Positions 6,832 through 12,969 of a DNA stretch of 25,477 nucleotides are shown in pieces. Source of the stretch: CAVZKK01 sp964573475 (lineage in GTDB: Archaea > Thermoproteota > Bathyarchaeia > Bathyarchaeales > Bathycorpusculaceae). The position numbers and the translations under genes are program-made. The DNA lies in the NCBI GenBank assembly GCA_964573475.1, contig CAZNJT010000014.1:1-25477 (forward strand). The letters run 5' to 3'. Positions within the stretch are counted from its first letter, which is position 1, and each line of letters begins with the position of its first letter. The notes under the pieces were generated by a model. It was given only the letters and a program-made list of their open reading frames with translations, was not told where the DNA came from and ran no database searches.

Positions 6832-6854
6832 GGGGGATGATGATGCCGTCCCAG
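6832..6854 (+). repeat. Right attachment repeat (attR)
   Basis: This is the second copy of the 23-bp direct repeat. Downstream of it the chromosomal sequence continues with TCTGATTATG, restoring the D' box of the C/D RNA. Confidence 0.85.
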
Positions 6855-6894
6855 TCTGATTATGCAGATGAGGAACTCATGACGGACAGACCCC
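6832..6894 (+). ncRNA. C/D box guide sRNA (dual guide), rebuilt at attR
   Basis: The layout is GGGGG (6832-6836), box C ATGATGA (6837-6843), a 12-nt guide (6844-6855), box D' CTGA (6856-6859), 8 nt, C'-like ATGAGGA (6868-6874), a 12-nt guide (6875-6886), a weak box D CAGA (6887-6890) and CCCC (6891-6894), which pairs with the 5' G run. Two 12-nt guides and a closing stem are the archaeal C/D sRNA plan. The first guide pairs with the conserved 23S P-loop sequence ACUGGGGCGGU, putting the fifth base before D' (C6851) opposite the position of E. coli G2251. The second pairs with CCGUCGUGAG, near E. coli 2590-2599. rRNA sequences and numbering are from memory. Confidence 0.72.
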
Positions 6895-6908
6895 TATACT
6901 TAAGCCAT

Positions 6909-7595
6909 TTACAAGCGGAGACGTGCTTCTCGAGCCTTTTTCCTCTTCAACCCAAAAACTAAAGCTAAAATCATTCCAGCGATAAAGCCACCTATATGCG
7001 CCCAATAGGCAACTCCACCTGACATGTCAAAAAATCCGTAAAACCACTGCATTATAAACCAGAAACCCAGAAAGACGATTGCCGGCACTGGCAATATGAC
7101 ATAGAAAACTAATGCGACAATCTTTGCTTTAGGATAAAGCACAATATAGGCGCCTAAAACTCCAGATATTGCCCCCGAAGCGCCGACAAGACCTGCGGCC
7201 AAATCGCCTATTGCGGGCACAAGGAGTATACTCACGATGTATGCAAGTGTTGCCACCAACCCAGAAATAATGTAAAAGACTAGGTAACCAACGTGGCCAA
7301 AAGCGTCTTCTATATTGTCGCCGAAAACGTAGAGAAAAAGCATATTTCCAAGTAAATGAAGCCATCCCGCATGCATAAACATTGATGTAAAAAGTGTATA
7401 GAGCTGCTGCCCATGAATTATTTGCTCAGGGATCATAACAAATCTCTGTTCTATTTCGTTCGCGAATTGGCTGCTCCAAAAAATGTTCTGAGATGAAAGC
7501 CAGTAAACAGTGAAAATAATTATGTTTGCGACTAAAATTAAGCGGTTCACGTGAGGAGTAGTTAACGATTTATTTATATCTTTAAGCGGAAGCAC
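6909..7595 (-). CDS. Rhomboid-family intramembrane serine protease
   Basis: The 228-residue membrane protein carries the rhomboid catalytic dyad: Ser140 in GLVGASGAISGVLGAY and His200 in YWAHIGGFIAG. The conserved HAGWLHLLGNMLFLYVFGD segment (His76, His80, Asn84) is also present. Six hydrophobic segments fit the basic rhomboid core. Rhomboids cleave substrate membrane segments within the bilayer, and the substrate here is unknown. The start is GTG at 7595. Its stop lies 15 bp past the C/D RNA, on the opposite strand. It is transcribed toward the integration site and appears unaffected by it. Confidence 0.93.
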   Translation of the reverse strand: MLPLKDINKSLTTPHVNRLILVANIIIFTVYWLSSQNIFWSSQFANEIEQRFVMIPEQIIHGQQLYTLFTSMFMHAGWLHLLGNMLFLYVFGDNIEDAFGHVGYLVFYIISGLVATLAYIVSILLVPAIGDLAAGLVGASGAISGVLGAYIVLYPKAKIVALVFYVILPVPAIVFLGFWFIMQWFYGFFDMSGGVAYWAHIGGFIAGMILALVFGLKRKKAREARLRL

Positions 7596-7640
7596 GAATC
7601 GATCACTAATGGTGAAAGAGGCTTAGAAAGTATTTATTCT

Positions 7641-8024
7641 TTAATGAGTTAAGCATTCAATCATTTTGTTGCATGTTAAGCATTCATCAGGGAACGGCGT
7701 ATCCTTTGGACGTTTCTTCAAGTATCCTAAAAAACGCGTGCACTTTACATTATCTTCATGTTTCGCCACAACAACCTTCTTAACTTTTTCCATCGAGATT
7801 GAAGTTTCTTCGCCTCCTTCGCTTTTATGGTGTTTCACGTCGCTTATTTTTGAAAGACAACGTGGACAGGCATAATATGTCTGAACACAACCACGAGAAG
7901 AGACAGTCGCTAAAATTGGTTTCTGAAATGCTCCATTACACCCACTGCATCTAAAACTAGTTTGGTCTTCCCTAGAGAAGTAATTTTCGTCCTCTACCTT
8001 CAATGAACTTAAGCTTTTCTCCAT
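7641..8024 (-). CDS. Zinc-ribbon protein of unknown function
   Basis: The 127-residue protein has two candidate zinc ribbons. The first is FRCSGCNG with YACPRC (about residues 24-55). The second is built from CTRFLGYLKKRPKDTPFPDE followed by CLTCNKMIEC (about residues 95-125). The second half resembles a conserved archaeal C-terminal zinc domain often seen in small hypothetical proteins. No enzyme motif is seen. It is transcribed in the same direction as the rhomboid gene, 45 bp upstream of it, so the two may share a message. Function not recognised. Confidence 0.7.
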   Translation of the reverse strand: MEKSLSSLKVEDENYFSREDQTSFRCSGCNGAFQKPILATVSSRGCVQTYYACPRCLSKISDVKHHKSEGGEETSISMEKVKKVVVAKHEDNVKCTRFLGYLKKRPKDTPFPDECLTCNKMIECLTH

Positions 8025-8110
8025 TTATTTTGGCACCAGCCATAGCTATATCAAATATTGATATTTAATAAACCTTTTTGCGTACATGTTCAACAACAAG
8101 ACATAAAAAA

Positions 8111-8184
8111 TGGGCCCGGCCGGATTTGAACCGGCGACCTTCGCCGCGTGAGGGCGACGTCCTAACCAACTAGACTACGGGCCC
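8111..8184 (-). tRNA. tRNA-Val (CAC)
   Basis: On the minus strand the cloverleaf closes with GGGCCCG/CGGGCCC. The anticodon stem TCGCC/GGCGA holds the loop CTCACGC, giving anticodon CAC. The T arm is GCCGG TTCAAAT CCGGC and the discriminator base is A. The 3' CCA is not encoded, and no intron is seen. Confidence 0.95.
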
Positions 8185-8310
8185 AGTTTCATCTTACTTT
8201 TAATTTCATTTTTAACTCTCATGACTGTTGCTGTAGAATTTGAAATATTTATTTTCGCTTCATAAAACCTTTCCCCAAAACTTTTAAACAAAGGTGCAAG
8301 GTGAATCAGC

Positions 8311-8436
8311 TTGGATAGTTTAGAAAATGATAAGAACTTGAAGGGTCAAAAGAAAATTGACAAGGTTTTAGCAGTTTTGTGTTTTCTGATCTTCGCTTTT
8401 ATCGGCTATCTCTTAATCCATTACCTGTCACTTTAA
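8311..8436 (+). CDS. Small single-helix membrane protein
   Basis: A 41-residue frame starts at TTG 8311 with AAGGTG 7 nt upstream and a TATA-like CTTTTAAAC about 25 nt upstream. The product has a charged N-terminus (MDSLENDKNLKGQKKIDK) and then one hydrophobic helix (about residues 19-41). No family is recognised. Its stop lies 3 bp from the stop of the convergent gene at 8440-8601. Confidence 0.5.
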   Translation: MDSLENDKNLKGQKKIDKVLAVLCFLIFAFIGYLLIHYLSL

Positions 8437-8439
8437 TAT

Positions 8440-8601
8440 TTACGTGTCTTTCACAGTTATGTCTTTTACGTCCTTAACCCAAGGAATTGAGATTGCACCT
8501 TCTCGGAACCAATCAAGCAATTCCCGTTCGATTTTTTCGTCGGCTTCCTCAATGCTCTCGTCAACCAGCTCAACCGTTATTATTGCCCTTTTTCTTTTCA
8601 T
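8440..8601 (-). CDS. Small conserved-looking archaeal protein
   Basis: A 53-residue product begins MKRKRAIITVELVDESIEEA and ends IPWVKDVKDITVKDT. It is a beta strand, a charged helix and a second strand. The pattern resembles short hypothetical proteins found in several TACK archaea. The ATG has GAGAGG about 9 nt upstream. The open frame on the opposite strand is a shadow. Function unknown. Confidence 0.6.
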   Translation of the reverse strand: MKRKRAIITVELVDESIEEADEKIERELLDWFREGAISIPWVKDVKDITVKDT

Positions 8602-8748
8602 AGTTCAGTCCTCTCAATGTCATCACGGTTATTTCTAGGTTTTTAAAGGATGCTTCCTTTTCTGACGTATCCTAAGTTATGATTCTGAATCTGAATTTAT
8701 AAAACAATGTTCCATAAGATTTTTCTATAACTTCTTTTGATTAAACTT

Positions 8749-8824
8749 GGGGTGCAAGTTGGAGGCTTATAAAGCTTTTCTTTTCTCCCTTCTCCCCTGA
8801 AAAGGTGAGAAAAACTTGCACCCT
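8749..8824 (+). ncRNA. Structured RNA candidate, three-way junction
   Basis: GGGTGCAAGTT (8750-8760) pairs perfectly with AACTTGCACCC (8813-8823), and one further G-T pair extends the stem to 12. Inside are two more stems: AGGCTT/AAGCTT (8763-8768 with 8772-8777, loop ATA), and TTTCTC-CCTT/AAGG-GAGAAA (8782-8791 with 8802-8812, one bulged T, 10-nt loop). No C/D or ACA box is evident. Strand is uncertain because the structure also folds on the minus strand. A TATA-like AATTTATAAA lies upstream near 8695, favouring the + strand. It could be an RNA gene, a leader or a small inverted-repeat element. Confidence 0.5.
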
Positions 8825-8891
8825 ACCTTTTCGGGTAACTAATTCAGAAAACTTAAAAGCACATTTGCCTTTCTTTTGAAGTATTAACATT

Positions 8892-8993
8892 GCCGAGGTA
8901 GCTCAGCCTGGGAGAGCGCCCGACTCGTATGGTTTTCATTTGGGGGCGAAGCTGAAGACCGGGTTGTCGCCGGTTCAAACCCGGCCCTCGGCA
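8892..8993 (+). tRNA. tRNA-Phe (GAA) with a 28-nt intron at position 30/31
   Basis: The acceptor stem is GCCGAGG/CCTCGGC and the T arm GCCGG TTCAAAC CCGGC, with A73 and an encoded CCA (8994-8996). Removing 8923-8950 joins CCCG to GCTGAAGACCGGG. This gives a perfect anticodon stem CCCGG/CCGGG and the loop CTGAAGA (anticodon GAA). The junctions form a bulge-helix-bulge: central helix CGCC/GGCG, 3-nt bulges CGA and AAG cut after their second base, and an inner helix CTCGTATG/CATTTGGG. The alternative reading, a canonical 37/38 intron with anticodon CGT, leaves an A-C mismatch in the stem. Confidence 0.88.
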
Positions 8994-9220
8994 CCAATCA
9001 TTTTCTTTCAGAAAAGAACCTGAGCTAAGAAAATCTGAGCTTCCGCAAGCAGAGTTAGGGATTTCGCTTTTATTTTGCCGAGGATAGTATTCCAGAATGC
9101 TCAATAGGGCTTGTTCGATAATTCTGCTTATGTTTAGATTTCTGTTTTTTGCTTCGACTAAGAGGCTAAGCAGTAATGTGATTCCGACTGATTCCGACTG
9201 TTTTTCTTGCTTGTTTATTT

Positions 9221-9264
9221 TTCACTTTTACTCGAGTGGTTTGTTCACTTTCACTCGAGTGATT
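9221..9264. repeat. Tandem 21-bp repeats with CACTCGAGTG palindromes
   Basis: Two units (9221-9241 and 9244-9264, 19 of 21 identical, 23-bp period) each hold an ACTCGAGT palindrome, extended to CACTCGAGTG in the second. They fall in the 5' part of the RHH frame, just downstream of the Lrp gene. An operator is possible, but coding constraint or simple duplication would also explain them. Confidence 0.5.
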
Positions 9265-9290
9265 TTCTTTTAATCTATGTTCATTCATGG

Positions 9291-9812
9291 CTATTCCTTC
9301 CTTTCCGTTTGCAAGCGAATGAGTTTAGCTAATGTGGAAAAAGTCAAAGGCCTATAACGCACATTGTCTTCCAAGTTTATCAGAAAACTATTGATTCTTT
9401 TCACTTCCAAGAAGTCGAATTGCCTAAGCCATTCCGAGACTTTAAGATAGGAAGCATAGTCTTCATGCAATGAGATAATAACACCGTCAAAACCTAAACC
9501 GTCTCCTCTCTCAAGCATGATAAACTCAAACTGCTTATCTTTTACACTATCTGCAAGAGTTTTCCCTGCTCTTTCAGCTTCTTCTTTTTCAAGGGATCGA
9601 GAAAGAGCGAAGGTTATCGCCATTATTTTGTATCCAAGTTTGCTGAAGTCAGGTATCATCGTGTACTCTCTGATGTATCCTTCTTTCTCAAGTTTATTTC
9701 TAATTCTAGTAACCGTAGGTTGAGAAACCCCAATAGCTCCAGCTAAATCTCTATCGCTTCGTCTAGAGTTTTTCATAAGTTCAGAAATGAGTTTCAATTC
9801 AACTTTTTTCAT
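9291..9812 (-). CDS. Lrp/AsnC-family transcriptional regulator
   Basis: The 173-residue protein begins with the AsnC-type winged helix-turn-helix (LKLISELMKNSRRSDRDLAG, then AIGVSQPTVTRIRNKLEKEGYIREY, residues 6-53). An alpha/beta C-terminal part of about 110 residues may be a ligand-sensing or oligomerisation domain. The family binds DNA as a dimer or higher oligomer. The ATG at 9812 has GGAGTG upstream. It lies 33 bp after the small membrane-protein gene in a run of same-strand genes. The RHH gene starts 2 bp after its stop. Target genes unknown. Confidence 0.85.
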   Translation of the reverse strand: MKKVELKLISELMKNSRRSDRDLAGAIGVSQPTVTRIRNKLEKEGYIREYTMIPDFSKLGYKIMAITFALSRSLEKEEAERAGKTLADSVKDKQFEFIMLERGDGLGFDGVIISLHEDYASYLKVSEWLRQFDFLEVKRINSFLINLEDNVRYRPLTFSTLAKLIRLQTERKE

Positions 9813-9845
9813 GGCTCAACACTCCGTTTTGCTTTTGTTCCACAC

Positions 9846-10007
9846 TCATCTTGTAGGACTAACAAGCTGGGATAGGATTTGAATATATTCTTTTGTCAAT
9901 TTTAGCTCTTTCTTAGTTTTACGTTGATTCAAGTATAGTGTGATAACTGAAATAGCCAAACCTACCATAGCAATGACACTTCCTACATCTATTAATGGTT
10001 CACCCAT
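9846..10007 (-). CDS. Small single-helix membrane protein downstream of MBL hydrolase
   Basis: A 53-residue product has one N-terminal membrane segment (about VGSVIAMVGLAISVITLYL, residues 8-26) and then a basic amphipathic tail (NQRKTKKELKLTKEYIQILS). The ATG at 10007 is preceded by GAGGTG at the right distance, partly overlapping the stop of the MBL gene, so translation is probably coupled. No family is recognised. Confidence 0.6.
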   Translation of the reverse strand: MGEPLIDVGSVIAMVGLAISVITLYLNQRKTKKELKLTKEYIQILSQLVSPTR

Positions 10008-10018
10008 GATTCAGCACC

Positions 10019-10630
10019 TCATGGTTCCTTCATGAACGCAATGAACTCGTCGAGAGTTCGCTTTTGCAGTGTGTAGTTTGACCTTCTCTCTATACCAATT
10101 GTTGAGTGAGGTTTCGGTCCATAGTCGTGGCCTGGGTAAACCTTTATGCTGTCATTAAGTCTCATCAGCTTGTCAAAAAGGCTGTGGTACATGTCTTCAG
10201 CACTTCCACCGGGCAAGTCTGTTCTACCGCATTCTCCCACGAACAAGGCGTCTCCGGTGAGCAGTTTATCATCAACCAGCAAACAGATACTGTCTTGCGT
10301 ATGCCCCGGTGTGTGGATCACCTTGATGACTATCTCGCCTACCCTAATGACTTCACCATCAACCACGCTGATATCTTTGTTGACATGGGCTAGTTTGTGT
10401 GCAACAACCTTTGCTCCGAATTTTGATCTAAAATCTTCGTTGCTTACGGTATGATCGCTGTGATGGTGGGTATTGATGACGTATCTTACGTTCAGGTTCT
10501 GATCTCTTAGTATTCGGATTATTGCATCGGCGTTGAAGCTAGGGTCAACAACAGCAGCTTCTTTCGTCGTATCGTCTGCGATAATATAGGAGAAGTTATC
10601 GCCTCGTTGTATGACTTGTTTAAAGAACAT
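10019..10630 (-). CDS. MBL-fold metallohydrolase, glyoxalase II / ETHE1-like
   Basis: The 203-residue protein has the metallo-beta-lactamase metal sites: THHHSDH (residues 54-60), His110 in HTPGH, Asp127 in LLTGDALFVGECGRTDLPGG, and His168 in YPGHDYG. GECGRTD followed by the PGHDYG region is typical of the hydroxyacylglutathione hydrolase and persulfide dioxygenase group. It is shorter than classical glyoxalase II and lacks its C-terminal substrate domain, so the substrate is open. The ATG at 10630 follows GGGTGA. It is the third gene of the minus-strand operon. Confidence 0.88.
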   Translation of the reverse strand: MFFKQVIQRGDNFSYIIADDTTKEAAVVDPSFNADAIIRILRDQNLNVRYVINTHHHSDHTVSNEDFRSKFGAKVVAHKLAHVNKDISVVDGEVIRVGEIVIKVIHTPGHTQDSICLLVDDKLLTGDALFVGECGRTDLPGGSAEDMYHSLFDKLMRLNDSIKVYPGHDYGPKPHSTIGIERRSNYTLQKRTLDEFIAFMKEP

Positions 10631-10647
10631 AGTTTTTCACCCTGATT

Positions 10648-12021
10648 TTATTTGCGGATGTATTGGTCAGTTGAAAGGTGTTCCATCTTCATGCCCAGAT
10701 TGGCTAGATCCCTCAGGTTCTCAACGCATCCTATGCTCGCATCTATATTGCGGTGTATAGGGTGGAACCACATGAATTTTGGCACTAGGTTAAACTGTAA
10801 AGGAATCTCCGAGGCAATTCCATATTTTTCATCCAAACCCTCTATCAACAAATTTCTAGCACAGGCTACACGTGTCGTCGTATAGCTCTTTAATAGCTCT
10901 GAGGCACCGAAAGCACCAATGCCATGCCATAAAACTGCATTTTCTGGAGACGCTAAAGAGTACAGAAAGAATTGTGGCGAAGATTGTGTCTGTTTGAAAT
11001 CGTAATTCACAAGTCTGTCTCCTTCAACTGTAAAACTATCATCAGCCCTTGCAACGCTAACATCGCCAGGGTCAATTGCATTCGGATAAAGCAACGCTGT
11101 TCGATAGTCTACCTTGACACTTTTCAGTTTTGTCCCTTCAAAGTAAATTCTTCCTCTAGCCGCGCGTTTCGAACCATAGCCCTTTTCTGAGTGTGGCACG
11201 GTTAGAAGGGTGGTCAGGTTCTTCATGCTTCTGCCCATGCATTTGTAAACACACTCAATCGACTGATAGTCTGTGTGGGTTTTCCTTATGATGTAGTGTA
11301 ACAAGTCGTCGGTCGTTTCTTTTTCCATAACTGTCAACGGCATCCGCATTGAATAAAGGCAGAGGTTGATTCCGAAGGATTCTGAGAGACTTTCTAGATG
11401 CTCGTATTTCACAGCGTCCACCATGTCCATGTAATTGTTGTTGCAGCTTTCAAAATGGCGAGCTATCCGTTCGACCTCGCTCTTGCAAATGAGTGCCCCT
11501 TCATACTTCTGCGCAAACTTTCGGTCTATCTCCAGTTTTTCTGTCTTCACAGTTCCGCATGGAAAGGCACTTTGCCCGCTGTTCACAATAGATTCTTTTA
11601 GCGGGTTCATTGAATATCTGTCGGCTTCGATGTCATCTGTGTTGAGAAGGAAAGAGACAATTGTCCCTTGCGAAGATTTCTTCAACATTTCACATATTTC
11701 ATCAATGTCTTTTCCATTGGCTTGGTGCAATCCATATTGGTAAAAATAGTTGCCGCAAACTTCGAGCATACGTGCAGCAATAATTCCTTGAACCTCTTCT
11801 ACCGTCAACTGCGGGTTTGAGTACTCGACGGAGGATCTTAGAAAGAATTGCCCGCCGTCAAGCGTGACATCATTTCTCCGTCCATCTTTAAAGTAAAATA
11901 GAGGAATCTTTAATCTTCGGTTTTCTTTAAAAGTAGCCAGTTTTTTTACGATTGCTTCGGCACACGGCCATGAACATTTGAGGAAATCTTCAACAATTAT
12001 TCTGCTCAAATTCGATGACAA
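10648..12021 (-). CDS. Unrecognised 457-aa cytoplasmic protein
   Basis: I do not recognise a family. The protein is soluble-looking, with no signal peptide or membrane segment. The N-terminal third contains KIPLFYFKDGRRNDVTLDGG and a Cys-containing helix. The middle (about 130-260) is alpha/beta and includes CKSEVERIARHFESCNNNYM and INLCLYSMRMPLTVMEKETT. The C-terminal part has LKSVKVDYRTALLYPNAIDP and a Trp/His-rich stretch FMWFHPIHRNID near 425. The TTG start at 12021 follows GAGAGG. Only 4 bp separate it from the upstream GNAT gene and 17 bp from the MBL gene, so the three are very likely expressed together. Confidence 0.7.
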   Translation of the reverse strand: MSSNLSRIIVEDFLKCSWPCAEAIVKKLATFKENRRLKIPLFYFKDGRRNDVTLDGGQFFLRSSVEYSNPQLTVEEVQGIIAARMLEVCGNYFYQYGLHQANGKDIDEICEMLKKSSQGTIVSFLLNTDDIEADRYSMNPLKESIVNSGQSAFPCGTVKTEKLEIDRKFAQKYEGALICKSEVERIARHFESCNNNYMDMVDAVKYEHLESLSESFGINLCLYSMRMPLTVMEKETTDDLLHYIIRKTHTDYQSIECVYKCMGRSMKNLTTLLTVPHSEKGYGSKRAARGRIYFEGTKLKSVKVDYRTALLYPNAIDPGDVSVARADDSFTVEGDRLVNYDFKQTQSSPQFFLYSLASPENAVLWHGIGAFGASELLKSYTTTRVACARNLLIEGLDEKYGIASEIPLQFNLVPKFMWFHPIHRNIDASIGCVENLRDLANLGMKMEHLSTDQYIRK

Positions 12022-12025
12022 AAAA

Positions 12026-12883
12026 TCAACCTCTCTCTAAAGATTCTGCCATGCAGATGCACTTATCGTTAAAAGGAGGTCCGTGAAACATCCTTGCTAC
12101 GTGAAACTTCTCACTGAAACCATGCCGCTTTAAAATGCCGAGAAGTGCCATTTGCTTTTCAGGAATGCACATAGAGACTTCTAGACCATTTAAACTGTTA
12201 AGGACTGCCTTTAAAAGGTTGATGGCGATTTCGTTGCATCCTTGATGGCATACTAAAGGGCCTGCTTCTGCCATCCCATGATATACCTTCGCAATCGCAT
12301 AACCCGCCATCTCTCTATTTTCATAAATGTAACACCGGTTGTCTGAGTTTAGGAGAATAGGTTCCAGTAGTTTTCTTCGAGAGAAACCTAAATAAGAACA
12401 GTCGTAATCGATGATTTTCTGTATATCCGCTTTTCCTCCTTTTCTTATGTGTGAATCAGTTGGTGAGGAGAAGCCGTTTCCACTTAGGACTATGAAGTAT
12501 GAGTCGTATGTGAAGCCGAGTCTTTCGTAAAAAGGAACCTTTTCAGTGTATGCGTATAGGCCCACAGTCTCTACATTATTGTTCTTCAAGTACTTAACGG
12601 CGTGGCTGGCCAGCGAGGGTCCGGCTCCTTTTTTTCGGTGTTGTTCACTGACAATTAGGTTTCCGAGCCAGCCTATGTTGCCGAAACTTATGGTCGTTAC
12701 AATGCCAACTCTTTCGGAATTGTAAAGTAGTACAAAACAGCCTTTAGGTTCCAGTTCCATCATGAAATCGAAGTCTCCTTCCGCTAGGTTCCAGTCCATC
12801 GTGTCGGTAAGGCGAACTGCGAACGTAATGTCGTCCTTTGACATGTTTTTTACACTAAACATAAGTGTACAATCTCTCTTCAT
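12026..12883 (-). CDS. GNAT-family N-acetyltransferase with C-terminal second domain
   Basis: The 285-residue protein has an N-terminal GNAT domain with the acetyl-CoA-binding motif LIVSEQHRKKGAGPSLASHA (about 76-95), followed by GLYAYTEKVPFYERLGF (about 108-124). The second half resembles the Acetyltransf_18 domain found C-terminal to such GNATs (IRKGGKADIQKIIDYD, then GYAIAKVYHGMAEAGPLVC). It should transfer an acetyl group from acetyl-CoA to an amine, but the substrate is unknown. It is first in the minus-strand operon and diverges from the HExxH gene. ATG 12883 has no clear ribosome-binding site, and downstream Met codons (residues 8, 14) are possible starts. Confidence 0.85.
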   Translation of the reverse strand: MKRDCTLMFSVKNMSKDDITFAVRLTDTMDWNLAEGDFDFMMELEPKGCFVLLYNSERVGIVTTISFGNIGWLGNLIVSEQHRKKGAGPSLASHAVKYLKNNNVETVGLYAYTEKVPFYERLGFTYDSYFIVLSGNGFSSPTDSHIRKGGKADIQKIIDYDCSYLGFSRRKLLEPILLNSDNRCYIYENREMAGYAIAKVYHGMAEAGPLVCHQGCNEIAINLLKAVLNSLNGLEVSMCIPEKQMALLGILKRHGFSEKFHVARMFHGPPFNDKCICMAESLERG

Positions 12884-12969
12884 GATCAGGATCAGTTAAC
12901 ATCAACCGAGGGTGATTCGTCTATCCAAAACTTGCACAAAAGGATAAACTTTACTACTTCATATTGCCC

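Larger units (their letters stand above)
3486..6854. mobile_element. Integrated rolling-circle plasmid or virus, inserted in a C/D box sRNA gene
   Basis: A perfect 23-bp direct repeat (3486-3508 and 6832-6854) bounds about 3.35 kb. The interval encodes an HUH Rep, two small zinc-binding proteins, a tyrosine integrase ending 37 bp from the right repeat, and a possible origin region. The + strand is strongly G+T rich from just after the left repeat to just before the right one, including where the genes are on the minus strand. For example, 4621-4680 has 46 G+T and only 2 C in 60, and 6541-6600 has 46 G+T in 60. The flanking chromosome lacks this. No capsid or partition gene is recognised, so plasmid versus virus is open. 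Confidence 0.88.
8853..9288 (-). pseudogene. Ribbon-helix-helix gene, frameshifted by a 10-bp tandem duplication, reading into tRNA-Phe
   Basis: From ATG 9288 (GGAAGG 8-13 nt upstream, inside the end of the Lrp gene) the frame encodes MNEHRLKENHSSESEQTTRV through QARKTVGI. The exact 10-bp repeat ATTCCGACTG x2 (9181-9200) then shifts it to an early stop. Dropping one copy restores TLLLSLLVEAKNRNLNISRI followed by IEQALLSILEYY, a clear ribbon-helix-helix pattern. The frame then runs through the antisense of tRNA-Phe (DWCRGPGLNRRQPG) to a stop at 8853. Archaeal RHH proteins with tRNA-derived tails occur in or near integrated elements. It could be a true pseudogene, a very recent mutation or an assembly error. 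Confidence 0.6.

Noticed and set aside
8444..8638. 64-codon + strand frame
   Set aside because: The opposite-strand frame 8440-8601 has a good ribosome-binding site and balanced protein-like composition; this one is Ser-rich shadow.
8892..8993. tRNA-Thr(CGT) with a canonical 37/38 intron
   Set aside because: It leaves an A-C mismatch at the end of the anticodon stem and has A73, whereas the tRNA-Phe reading gives a perfect stem and a full BHB.
8853..9104. Minus-strand open frame of 83 codons with a TTG start over tRNA-Phe
   Set aside because: It is the C-terminal part of the frameshifted RHH gene plus the antisense of the tRNA. It is not a separate gene and is covered by the pseudogene entry.
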